From: Spodoptera frugiperda
Lineage: Eukaryota; Arthropoda; Insecta; Lepidoptera; Noctuidae
Assembly: GCF_023101765.2 (NCBI RefSeq)
Contig: NC_064220.1
Span: forward strand, 2,170,001-2,234,000
Direction: 5' to 3'
DNA: 64,000 bases
Below the pieces are notes generated by a model. The model saw nothing but the letters and a program-made list of their open reading frames with translations, had not been told where the DNA came from and did not search any database. Each line of letters opens with the position of its first letter. Position 1 is the stretch's first letter. The position numbers and the translations under genes were made by a program. Positions 24,336-36,740 of this stretch are shown here, in pieces.

Positions 24336-27300
24336 TGAGCCAAATTGTCTTAACAAAATTACAGTAGACAGACATTTTATTCGGAGCTAGGACAGATAAC
24401 GGTCTCCAAAAAGGCCAATTTTGAGCTATAAAAATACCGTAACAACGTCTTGGCGCCGCGAACAATTCACGTGAACATTACAACAATCACGTTGGTTCAA
24501 AAACGAACAAATGTCAAATTTATAATCCAAGGGGGCGAGAATTCGAGGGGACCAAGAAACCCCACCGCTTAAAGTAAAAGCTTCCTCGAATACAAATAAA
24601 ATAAACCGTCAAACAATCTATGAACCGAAATAGAATGCAATTTTGCTTGTAACGTATAAATAGCTACACCGTTAGGGCTAAGGGCGAAAATAGCTACGCT
24701 CGTTAGTTGAAATATCTCAAAAATAAAACAGTCTTAAAAAAGAGAGAGATAACTTAAATCCAGCACCTTGTTAGGAAGTATCATTAAAGGAAATTAAGTC
24801 TCTTACCTATTTAAGGAGACTTTTACAAAGTTATTTGCGCCTAGGTATAAAACATCTTTATTTATTGTATAAAGAAACTAGACACGAACTTTAAAGTCTG
24901 AACTCTTAACTAGATTCAGGAACTATCTCAGAAGTGACAAATACGGCCATTATTTAAATTCGTGCAATAAAAGGACTTAGTACAAAGTGGTTGTATAATA
25001 ACTGAAGGAGATATTAGAAGGGTGGCGCTGAAATGGGAATGCATGGGGTATTGATTGATAAAATCGATGCTATTAAAATTTTATAGCGTCACTGCTCGAT
25101 AAATAGAGGAACGGCTCTATTTGTAAAGACAAGTAAGTATCGTAATATCGATGCGACAACCTGCTATAATATGCTATTAAATACCGTTTATATTCCGCTT
25201 CATAAAATAGAACGAGACAAAATGGAGCCCTAATGGTTGCATGCATACATCTTAGAAAATAGTAGCTGCAGAAAGTAGCACCTCTGCCAAGCCCTTCGAA
25301 GAAAAAAGGTCTAGATGTTATCTTGGCAAATGTAATCAGAATAATTTCTTAGAACATCTTAGTAACAATACTGTGGTTAATTTCTTAGAATCCAAACATT
25401 ATTCGGACCTGATAGAATACAGCGCTGAACTATCGTTTAGAACTATGCAAATAAATGTTTCTGTTAAATAGATAATAGTTTGTAAATAGCGTCATAGTCA
25501 TCGCTTATCATCAGATGAGACGGTGGTCAATGTGAGCATATCTCTCCGTATCTATTCAATTTGAAGTAACTATAGTGGACCTTAATTCAATCACAACAAA
25601 TGTGCCATTATTAGTCCCATATTTTCGCTTGCCAATCTGTGATTGCACTTCACTTTTACTTTATCAAAGATAGTGTCATCATATTACAGCCAAAATAGTG
25701 GATTGGTGGTACTGTTGTTTCTGTTCATTCATAGATGGATGAGTCATTCAATATAAATACAATAACTAACTAGAAACATCTAATAAAAACCAATCCTACA
25801 AAACTAATCTAAATTCGCAACAGGAACGATACTGGCAAATATTTCCTGTTTGTAAATATTGGAATCACTGAAGACATTAATATAATAGCATTAACATTCT
25901 TAAGATAAATTACAAAGCTAACATTACCGACGATCGGACATGAATACTAAAACACAATGACATCTGGCCGTAAAGACCTTCAAAATGAACATTATAAACA
26001 TATTTAAGGGTCAAATAAACGAATATGTTTGGCAAACAAAACATCTTTCGACAAACATGTGTGTAAACGTGACTTCATTGTTTTTCTCTTCGCCAAAATG
26101 TTTCCGAGTTCACACCGGATTTTTAGAGAGCTTCTGTGAATGTTAAATAAGGCGTATTAAGAAGCTGCTTCTCCAAAGCTGGCCATCTATTACTGTATAA
26201 GTCTTTATGATCGATAATAAACACCAGTCTTTATAAAACCGTTATCTATAAATAATAATAACTCGGCGCCTGTACAAACAATGTGATATCTTACGCAACC
26301 AGCTGCCTGCTCTAAAAATGCTCCGACCATTTGTAAAAGGGTGGAGTAAAACCTCACATTTATTGTGGCATGTCATACTAATCAAAGTCGCATGGAGACC
26401 GCTTTTTCTTATATAAAAATGTCCCCTTCAAAATCAGATGTTATTGAACTCGTTTCAAACGAAAATGTACCAATTTCCGATTTCATTACGTTATGTTTTT
26501 ATTCTAAACAGACGAATTCTTACGTAAATAAGAAAATAAATAGCAATATTTTGCTTTTGAGCAAACATCGGCTGTTTATATCAGTTGCTCGGCATATTGT
26601 TACAGGTAGCTTATAAATAAATAATTTAATAGCAGTCGTGTTCAACATTTAACTTAATAATGTAAATAGAAATTCATCTAATAACAAATTAAGTGGTTTA
26701 ACATGTAGGCACTAGGTACTAAATTATTACTGTAGTAATAACTTCAATGAATGAATCACGTAGTGGTGAATCTCTTAAAGATACTTTTCACACATGAAGA
26801 TATTTTTGATACATTTTTAGTTTAGAAAAACATTACTAAGTTCCAAAAAAACAGATTAGATGTGTAATAGTTACTCGCACTTTGTTTTTAAACGAGTTTG
26901 ATTTATGCTCCATGTTGTATTTTGATTTACGGTCACAGAGTTAATAATATCTAAACAGTGTGGCAACAGTATGGAGCGTCTGTCTGTAATTAAATGATTC
27001 AAGTGCTTTCGGTAACAAGGCGCTTGAAATAATTACACAGAATTCTGCACTAGACGGTGTCTGACTAAAGCGAACTAGGTATTATGAGCAGATATTGCAT
27101 GACATTGATGAAATGTCAGTTTGTGATGACAGGAGAATACAACATTTTCGTTACCACTTATTGTTTTCACCGGTATCGTATGAGCTGATCCAAGAATAGG
27201 ATAGTTTCCTGAGACAAAAATAAATTATTTCGACTTCTCAATAGTTTCAATAAAATATTCACAAAAAATCACACTTTCATCCATAGATTTCGATGATCTA

Positions 27301-29370
27301 CTTAACTTTGGTATTTTTCTAGAAAGAAGTCTGCTATTTGATGTAAAAATTTGATGACGTCATTACGCACTTTTTCATACAAACATCATAGAAAACATAG
27401 TTTTTGAAGTTTCGAAAAAAGTATTTCATTTGATTGAGTAGTAGGAAATTAGCTTATTGGACATTAAACGGAGATCGGGCAGCGGCACTCTCTGATAAAT
27501 CTAAAACTTAAACTGCGACCCACTTGCCAAAATTGAAGATTACAACAAAGTTAATGTATCAATTAAAAAAAAATGTGTCCGTTACTACACAATTTCATCT
27601 ACACTTACTACATTCCTTCACAACAAATTCGTTAAAAATATATTTCAAAGGGATTTACTTAAGGTTAAGCAAAAAGCCAATCCCCCTAAAACGGAAGATT
27701 CCTATGGCGTGGCGCTGAGCGAGGGTTAATGAATTGGTTTCCCTTTTCTATTATTAGTTTCAGTCACTCTTCCCTTAAAACGAGACTAATTTAATTGGAA
27801 GTAAGGCAGCAGTTCAAGCTACCCTTAAACTGTCAAACAAATCTTGAACCTTATTATTTTTACAATAATGTTGACATTGCCTAAGGGTTCGCAGTTGGAG
27901 CAAGATTTATTGATTTTATTTTTAATTTTTTTAATAAATTCTCAGTGATAGCGCAAAATCTAAAAATCTGTTCGGTGTATATGACTTATGACAATAAACA
28001 TGACCTACGTCATTTCTACGTAACTATAAAACGTACGTAAAAATGACGTCCCTCGATAGTTATTTCAAATCAATATAACTATCTTCAAAAGTATTTGTTT
28101 CCGTAAGAAAATAAAAAAAGACGTGAAATGTTTCAAAATAATCTACAAGACGGACATTAAAATAGAAATTAGTCATCTACCCTATTCTGTTCGGTGTATA
28201 GTTAGTTATGACAATAAGCATGCCCTTTTTTACTTCGAGCTAACTTATAACTGAAAAGAGTGTGTTACATTTAATCATAATTATAAGATTGTTATGGAAA
28301 CTTGATGGTGTATTTAAGAGGTATATTAAGTAGGATAACTTGATGTAATCGGTATCTGTAGCTAAATAGCTAATGGGTATAGCGACCATTGACATATCCG
28401 TTGCAATCTGTCTGTTACTTTCGCTAGACGAGTCGAGGATCGACTGTACAGACAGACTACATAGCGTACAGTGATTAGACACAGTGTTTCGGTCAGTTTA
28501 ATTTGTCTGCACTTCGTATTGCGTACTTGTTTGTGAGAGAAGACATTTTGTTTTTGAGTGTAAGTTTCTGATGAATAGCTGATGTTGACTATACGAAAAC
28601 GAATACGTTAAGATGTGTTGTATACAATCACAAAATAAATACCTAAGGGTGCTTATTTACCAGAGATGTAGTTGCTATGTAATAGCTAAGCTGTTAAATT
28701 ATGCGACCGTTCCCACTAATACTAAGTTTTGTAGCTGTGCAAATAAGATGTGCTATGAAGATGCGCCGCCCCAAATTAGCTGTGCGAGGAAGATGCGCAG
28801 CTCGGGCATGCGATATATCGATGTTAGGGAAGCCATCCATAGCACGCATCTTTCCATATAAAAAAAACATCCGTCCGTTTCCACCAGTGTTAAGCTATGT
28901 GTTCCTATGTATGTGTACCAAGCGCGTACCATCGCAACGTAGTATATCTCTGGTCGAAAACCCTAGTAACTACTAATCTCAGTCCAACCTTTCAAAGAAT
29001 GAAAAGAGCAGTTTGAAATTAATTATTTAACTCAATATTAGTTTACCTAGTAAGATAATAGACGAAACTATTAAGTTAAAAGCTTAAACATTAAATTGAA
29101 AACAAAGCAGAGGTATTTAGAACGCCTCGCTCAATTATCAGTTCAAGGAATACTCAATAATGACGAAGACCGATTAACCCTGTGGCTTTGTTTTGTTACT
29201 TAATCGAAGATTTCCAAGCAAAATGTACCGCGCGACTAATTCATAGAAACCGTCTCCCATTTTATAACAATTAACTAACTAAGTAAGATTTAATCGAGTA
29301 ACTAATCGAAAGTGTTACTCCTACTCATAACTATAACTACTTCTTCTTGCTTTCTTTTTGGTTAAAAAAA
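24336..29370. other. Non-coding tract
   Basis: AT-rich DNA without a supported exon. It includes two direct copies of about 40 bp at 27,968-28,006 and 28,187-28,226. It also has a block at 28,700-28,990 with repeated AAGATGYGC motifs that looks repeat-derived. The small open frames at 27,524, 28,613 and 28,701 have no splice or domain support. Confidence 0.4.
27968..28226 (+). repeat. Pair of 40-bp direct repeats
   Basis: CTGTTCGGTGTATATGACTT..ACAATAAACATGACCT at 27,968 recurs as CTGTTCGGTGTATAGTTAGT..ACAATAAGCATGCCCT at 28,187, about 180 bp apart. Possibly the ends of a small element, or a local duplication. Confidence 0.5.
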
Positions 29371-29514
29371 CGTTGCGATTTTCTCCTGTGTCGTAACTAG
29401 GTGCGTTTACAAACATACAAGTTCACATACACATGACACCCAAACCAGAAACAACAATTAATGGATCACACAAAGAGTGACAGCCGGCTGCCCTGCCACT
29501 GCACCAACCGTGCA
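29371..29514 (-). mobile_element. tRNA-derived SINE family C, reverse copy
   Basis: Reverse complement of the 48,422 element: TTTTCTCCTGTGTCGTAACT, TGCGTTTACAAACATACAAG, GTTCACATACACATGACACC, ending in a tRNA-like head (CCCTGCCACTGCACCAACCG). Confidence 0.65.
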
Positions 29515-32500
29515 GTCAAATTTACAATTTCTTGTAGTTACTGGGTTTTTGCAGCTATTGATTGACAGTAATAAATAAGCATAACAGAATTTGCAATGAA
29601 ATTGCATCTTCGTCTATTCTATAAGAATATAAAAAGCCAGCGAAAATAGGGTGTTACATTTATAATATTGTATCTTTTAATACACTTTCGGAGAAGTTAA
29701 ACTAAATAGTTTGTTCGCGGCTTTAAATCTGTTCAAATTTCGTCTTTGACACTCTTTTTGCGACATTAATTAACTGACGTCGTTTTATAAGAAGAGTTAG
29801 GCATTAACGGCGTACGCTGGGCACCGTGCCAGCAATCTTACACTGAGCATCTTACAGCTTACTCCATGTTCCTATTTATTATTGCAATTATTCGCGAATC
29901 ACCTCATAATCAAAGAGAATTGGCCTTCATTTAAGCAAAAGTCGCATCGAAATCGGTCTATGGGTTTTCGATGTTCCCTTTCGCGACGGGAAAAGGGTGT
30001 AACATGTGATAGGGAGAATGGAAGACTAAGACATTTTGTATCAACCCCAACCAACTTGGAATTGAATTGATCCTGTGTTCAGCCATTCATCATAATTATT
30101 GTGGGTCTTACTTTGAATCCCGAAGCGCAAAAAATAAGATGATTTGCAAATCTCAAAAGCAGTCCCTCACTGGATTAGATTGATCTGTTTTTGGATTTAT
30201 TTCCTAGAGTGTAGTAGACATGTTTATTAAGAAAAATACTTCACACTTCACATAACTATCACACGACAATTTCTGAATAACAGAAATAGTAGTTTTATGT
30301 TCGAATTAAATACACGTTGCGCAGTAGCCGGTGTGGTGTGCCAACCATGCAATTAAATGGACAGATATTATAATTCTGTCAAAACACGGATCCATGATTA
30401 GCGCATTTGCCTTAAATAGGATTATTAGCACACACACACACATTAGGTACTTCAAATTCCAAACAGCAAATGCAGGATTACATTAATTAGAATATTAACT
30501 ATATGTATGTTAATCATTATATTACCTACTTTAATAACTGTGATAATGGTACTTTAAAATATTGTTTTATAGTAGTAAAATTAACGCGTTTACAGCAAAG
30601 AACATCCCGTGTGATTTTATTGATTTTTAAATAGTTAGTAAAAATACATTCGGTTTCTTATCATTCCACAGTGTAGGCAGAAGTGATTAAGTACTGATGA
30701 ATTACTGAGTACTAATGCAATATTTTTAGTAGCAAATAACTTGAGGAGGAAGGCTTTTTCAAGTTTTTCAGCAGTGGTGATGATAAACGTAATTAAACTA
30801 CCTACTACTACCTAACTAATTAAGCCAAAGAATAAATAAAAAATTTATCAACTCTATTTCGGAGTCGAAGCCAAGCTTCCTTCATCGGCAGTCGACTGTC
30901 GATCTCTTGACCAACGAGGCAGGCAATTTCTTGTGTTAAGTTTTTTTTCTAATTATAGTTCAAGAACATCATTTTTCACGTTAACCTAATTGCCTTTCAA
31001 GTCTGTTAGTCACAAATGAACGATGGCAACCTTAATTATCACCAGAGCTCATACTGTTTTTTTGCAGTTAGCAACACCATGTTTTATTAATCATCGATGC
31101 GATTATCAGCACTAATTTGACGATTAATCGTTACTATTGATTAAAATGCGATCATTCAATTGCTATATGCTATAACATGCCGTTATCAGATCAATGTTAA
31201 TAAATAAATGACGTATTCGCCTTAATCAATACGTTCAAACACGATTATGTTTCGCAGCGTTTTTAATTAAGATAAAACATAACATGGCACGCTAATTTGA
31301 CATAAGCATAAAGTTGCCAGAGCAAAAAAATGTAGTCTATTAAAGTTTAACGACCCCAAACGTTAAAAAGGTCAAATAAAAAGTATTTCACCCTAGTGAA
31401 GTGTGTAGTTTTAAAGTGTCAGGTTGAGCGACCGATATATGTTGAGACGCGGCAGATGATCGATGTCGCCCCTAGCGGCGGCGACCCGTGAGCATCGGGA
31501 ACTGTCGGGAAGGGTGCGGGAGATCTTTAATACAACTAGTTAGATGGTAACAAAAAACAAACAAAGCTGGGTGGTCCGACGTCCGCTACCGAGCAGTTAT
31601 GCGCTTACGTAAGAGTAGAGCATTTCCCTCATTGTTCACAAGTAACTTCGTGGATTAAGTAGGTACCTAGTTTAATGGCACTTTGTGATAACCAATTTTA
31701 ATGTTCACTTAGGTAACTTTTGCGGTTTCTGATCTTTATTTGAATAGACTGTCACGTTAAATTACATGTGTGACACAAACAAGTGTTCATTGATAGTATT
31801 TGCAACGTAAAACAAACAGTCGACGCCTCCATTACACATTGCACAACAAACCTTTGTATTGACCTATGAATTCTATGATAAAACGAAAACTTTATCTCGA
31901 CTAGTTCAAACATAAACACCACTACATGTAGGTACAATGTTTTTAGGAGTAGGAATTAAGAGTCGACCAATCGTAAAACTCCGATAACGAGGTTGTTACA
32001 AGATCGACGCGTGCGCAACTGCGATTAATATAATTGCTAGCCATTATTGAGTGCTATCGACAGCAAAACGTTACTCGATAGTTACCTACACTGACTTAAA
32101 CATATGTTTTAATAACACTAGGAAGTTTTCTTTATTAGAAACAAAAAAGAAAGTTGTTTAATTTTCTTTTTATAAAAAACATGTATAGGTAATTATGAAG
32201 TGACATTTTAAACACATGTTGTACAGGAAAATGGATAAACATTTAAATACTCTTCACAGCACCAAGTTTGCTGAAGACTCGTAGGAAAAACAATAATAAA
32301 TAGGCCCCTACACTCTACTACAATGATGACTAATTGGCTTGGTGCCTACAATGATTTAAATTGAATATATAAGTACTAAGAAGTCAGTGAGTGAGCTGGG
32401 GAATTTGGACTATTATATGAACACAAACAATATCATTACTGCTTAGTTAATCATATTTTACTTTGATATTCACATACTGAGAACTAAAATTAAAAACAGT

Positions 32501-35500
32501 CGAGAAACAATTCTGATTGATTAAACCACTTAAAGATGACATAATAACCTTTTAAAAGTGCAAAGTAAGTTATAAAAAACAAATTTCACCTTGGCAATAA
32601 AAACTGAAAACCGAACCGCCTTGGGGTAAAATAAAGGGCCAGATATCTATAGGAAATAATTCCATACATTACACGACAGGTCCTATACAAAAAGTGAGGT
32701 CTGTCCCCTTTTGGAAGCGGTTGGCCCTTGACACAGTACCATATGTAGGGGTCAAGGTAATCCACTTGTCCAAAATGTCCGTTCTGGCTTCACTGGACTT
32801 CAATACGGCATGGAATTTCTATAGAACAAGTTTGTCAGGGGGCTATTTAAGTAGGTACTTGACTTAATTTTTTTAATCTCAGATATTTACATTATAATAG
32901 CTGTTTATTTGGAGAATGTAATTGTGTTTACATTTCAATAATTTCTGTTAACTTGTCGGTTTTATTATTAACATGCGGAATATATTTGCAGTAATTCCTC
33001 AATTGTTTTGTTGAAATAAAAACAAACTACCTAATTAAAATGCCAGTTTAAAGTTAGAATCGTGATTAAGTATAAAATATGCTATTTTTACTCTATACTG
33101 TTGTTGTTTAACTAACTAAAAAAGGATTAACAAAGAATTGGAAGGCAGTTCACAGCATTACTTACTTAGCAACTGTTTTTCTAACTAGATAAAATACATA
33201 TAAGTCATAAATATTTACATATAATACACAAAATATCAGTGTACATTAATAATTGCAATTACAAACATACAATCTACAGTTCCAAGTGACAATCTGATTA
33301 GATATTGTATGTTTGAATTTGTTGATAGGATTAACTACTTAATATAAAAAAATGCCTACTAGCCTACTATTACTTAACTTAATACCTATACTAATGAATA
33401 AAGCTGAAGAGTTTGTTTGAATGCTATTATACATTAGTAAGTATCCAAAGCAACTCGAAATAAGTGTATGAAGAAGTTCAGTTAAACTGTTGAAGTCAAT
33501 AACAAAGATTAAAAACAACACAATATTGTGTTGATGTGTTCAAGGTTCCTTTTTTATGGATTGGCATAAAGAATTAATTGCTATTTAATTATGGAAGTCA
33601 TAAATCTAACATTGCAAGCAGATGATATTTGTAAATATCTTCTTGTAATGTTCAGAGATCTACTAGTTATTTTATTTTTAGCCATGATCGTCTTACTGCA
33701 GAGCAAAGGCCTCCTTACCCTCCTTCCACTCCTCTCTGTGCAGAGCTTTCTGCGCCAATTCTTATTGTAGGTGTCAAGTTCGTCCCGCCATCTTCTGGGC
33801 CTGCTGCTCTAGTTACGTATATTGTTATTTTCAAAGTCACAGGATATTTGTGATTAATTACTTTAATTTTTTATTTATTAATTACTTCTCATAATTAATG
33901 CGTCGCGTGACCTTGGCAAATTAAGTTACTGTGTTATGCGCCGACGTTGTCGCATAAGACAGTCGATGGTTTTAGTATGGAATGGCAATACCACATACCA
34001 CTACATCTGATATTTCACATGTGGAAGGCAAAAAGAATGCCTCATATTACAAAAACTAACTTAAACCCAGTTAAATTTGAAATTTGAAAAAGAAATTTCA
34101 TATAACTAATTCCTTAGTTACTTAAAATATAATGCAGCCAGTGTGCACTCTGAAAATTCCTATCATTAAATTGAATTTTCCTTAAGTAATTTTTGTTCTT
34201 CTGATAAGAAATGGGGTCTATTATTTAAGTAGAATTGTGTGTTATTTAATCAATATAATTGAGTATAACAGTAATAGATAATATTCCTAGTATAAAATTG
34301 ATAATGGAACCACATTTTTTGTTCCAATTGTGGTAAATAAAATGGGTCATGTACCTACTGCCTGATGTAAACAATATATTAACTATATCGCTTTCGAATC
34401 AATTTAACCAGAACTCTATGAAGAGACGAGAGTAGAAGGAGAGTAGGGAGGCCTTTGCTGTGGGACAACCATGACTAATAATATAATAAAAAGAAAACTA
34501 TGTAGCTATTTAATTTTCTAAATAACAGAACACTTTTCCGAACAGACAAATCAAACATGTTGTTCAATAATTATCCTTACAAACACTCAATCAATAAGTC
34601 AGTTTAATATTGAAAGAATTATTATGTTTAGATTGTCATGATCATTTAGCGTTGAGTTTCAATTGAATGACTCTGATAAAGTGGTGCGAAGTTTGATAAA
34701 TCAAGTTTATCAAGTTGATTTGTCTTGTTTGTACAAAATAAACTTATGGCAAACAGTGATATGGTCCATTTAATAATTGGAACTGTTTTGTTGTAGTATT
34801 TGCGTTTGTTATGATGTTAATTAATAAATAATAAAATAGATTTTTTAGATGTATATTTACCTAGCTTTGTTCGAGGAATGGTCAAAGTCTATACAATGTT
34901 AAATTGTTTTGTGGTAGTTAAGTAATGTAGACAAATCAGATGAGGAATTTGTTTGTTTAAGTAATAAGCAAGTAAAACTAATCTCTGGAACTACTGGTTT
35001 GAATTTCAAATACTTTTTTGTGTTGAATAGTCCATTTTATGAGGAAAGCTATAGGCTATAAAATATCACGCTATAATCAATAGGAGCCGAGCAGTGTGTG
35101 ACACTGCAAGTGAGTATTAATGTGAAAACTTTAGAAAAAAAATTAGCAAACAAAGTTATTTTATTTCATTAATATTGTAGTGTTTCGTTCTCCTTTATCA
35201 CAGTTCATAAACTTATCAGTTACATTATTATATATGTTTAAATTGCATAACCACAGCTAATAAGGCAACATACTGCAAATGAAATTACAACAAAATGTAA
35301 CTGGATAACATAAAAAATATAAAGTTTGTCATAAAACTCGGTTTTTGGAACATAGCTATACCTACCTATGTACAAAAAAATGAGTTTCTTACTCACATTT
35401 AGTGAAAGCTTAGGGAAAAACCTAAAATCTGGCCTGATTTCCTCTAAGCCAAAGAGGAAGGTAGATTAGAAGGAAATCACGGTACTTGTATTCTTATTTC

Positions 35501-36069
35501 CTTGCAAACCTTGCTACCTAGTACAAAAATATCGATATCAAAAATCATAATAAGTAATAGGTACTTTACTTAATTCAAGTTTTGCAGACAAGTGTCCACC
35601 ACTATAATCAACGAGGTAATCAATCTACAACTAACTTGTCCACCTCTAAATAAATTAATTGGTATTAAAATACAAAATTACATAATGATAATTAAAGTGT
35701 ATAATGTTGCCACCATAAATAATGGTGCTCATTCATAGTGAAGCAATTATTTATTCAGAACTAAGTTGAGTTTATAAATTAATTCATGTCATTATTTATG
35801 CAGCTAATACGACCGAGTATTATAATCTTGAATAATTGTAATATGCTAGTTATGTGTGTACACTTACTTGTCAGTAAGTATATGTATATCTACCTACTTC
35901 ACTTAAACAAAAAATTGCCTCTTGCTATGAAAAATCTAGATTAAAATTTTTTCTTTCCTGAAATCTGTGTCTAGAAATTATGGTGGAAGTTATAAACAAT
36001 GACGTCATCAGCATTAAATTGCAGGCATTGGAGGAAGATAGAAGAATATCTATTTTTTTCAAAAGTAAG
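29515..36069. other. Non-coding tract with minor repeat fragments
   Basis: No supported gene. Small pieces are a tRNA-like SINE end near 30,885-30,925 (CTTGACCAACGAGGCAGGC), a CA microsatellite at 30,430, and LINE-like fragments at 33,680-33,800 (GCAGAGCAAAGGCCTCCTTA) and 34,440-34,475 (its reverse). GC-richer unique patches occur at 31,435-31,515 and 32,630-32,860. None shows a splice-bounded open frame. Confidence 0.4.
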
Positions 36070-36247
36070 TAACATTTGTGTTATAAGTCCCATGTAATAG
36101 GGGGTAAGCCTGTTGCCATATATTAGGCACAATTCTAGACTCCTGACTACTGAGATATTTTTTTACAAATCTGAAAAAAAGTCCAGCAAAGCTTGGCCCT
36201 AACCAGGGAATCGAACCCAAGACTCCTTGCCCAGCAGTCAACGAGTT
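36070..36247 (-). mobile_element. tRNA-derived SINE family D, copy 1
   Basis: Read on the minus strand, a tRNA-like head with a B-box (GGTTCGATTCCC) is followed by a body shared with three other copies: CTGAAAAAAAGTCCAGC, GCCTAATATATGGCAACAGG and ATTACATGGGACTTATAACA. The head is nearest the right end. The open frame across it is spurious. Confidence 0.75.
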
Positions 36248-36461
36248 GGTATTTTACAATATGTAACTTTAGATACATAATATAATGAATACCTGTTTCC
36301 CACTTGTTTCGGACACCTGTAACCATAAGACTTGATATGGTATGTTTCAGTAAGGATATAAATTCACAGGTTGCTGTAAATTTATTAATTAAGGGCTCAT
36401 TTCACTACTGGTTATTAAGCTTCTGTTAGCTAAGTCTGAGCAAGTTTCATTTAGTTTAACT

Positions 36462-36740
36462 CAGGAGTTCCCAACCTTATGTTGATCAAGGACCACTTTT
36501 TATAATTTAAATACTTGGGGCCAAGGACTACTAATTACTTTTTCCATGTGGTCCCACATAAGATTTTCTCTCTAAGTGAGGTTGGTTGGTTCTCATAGTA
36601 AAAAATAGTAACTTTTTGATTATTGAAGTAAGGTATATTTTTATTAGGTGTTGTCTTGTGTATTTTTCTTATTTTGTGGACTATATTTTGCATTCTGGGG
36701 ACTATTGTTGGGTCACGGACCACCAGTTTGTCAACCACTG
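36462..36740. mobile_element. hAT-type MITE with 8-bp target duplication
   Basis: The ends are CAGGAGTTCCCAACCTTATG (left) and the complement CAGTGGTTGACAAACTGGTG (right). The CAG-N-GGTT-like termini are characteristic of hAT elements. It is flanked by GTTTAACT (36454-36461) and GTCTAACT (36741-36748), a 7-of-8 match to the 8-bp duplication expected for hAT. At 279 bp it encodes no transposase and must be non-autonomous. Confidence 0.75.

Noticed and set aside
30015..30040. TGGAAGACTAAGACATTTTG resembles the miR-7 sequence
   Set aside because: Only the first ten bases agree. The rest differs, and I see no complementary arm forming a precursor hairpin.
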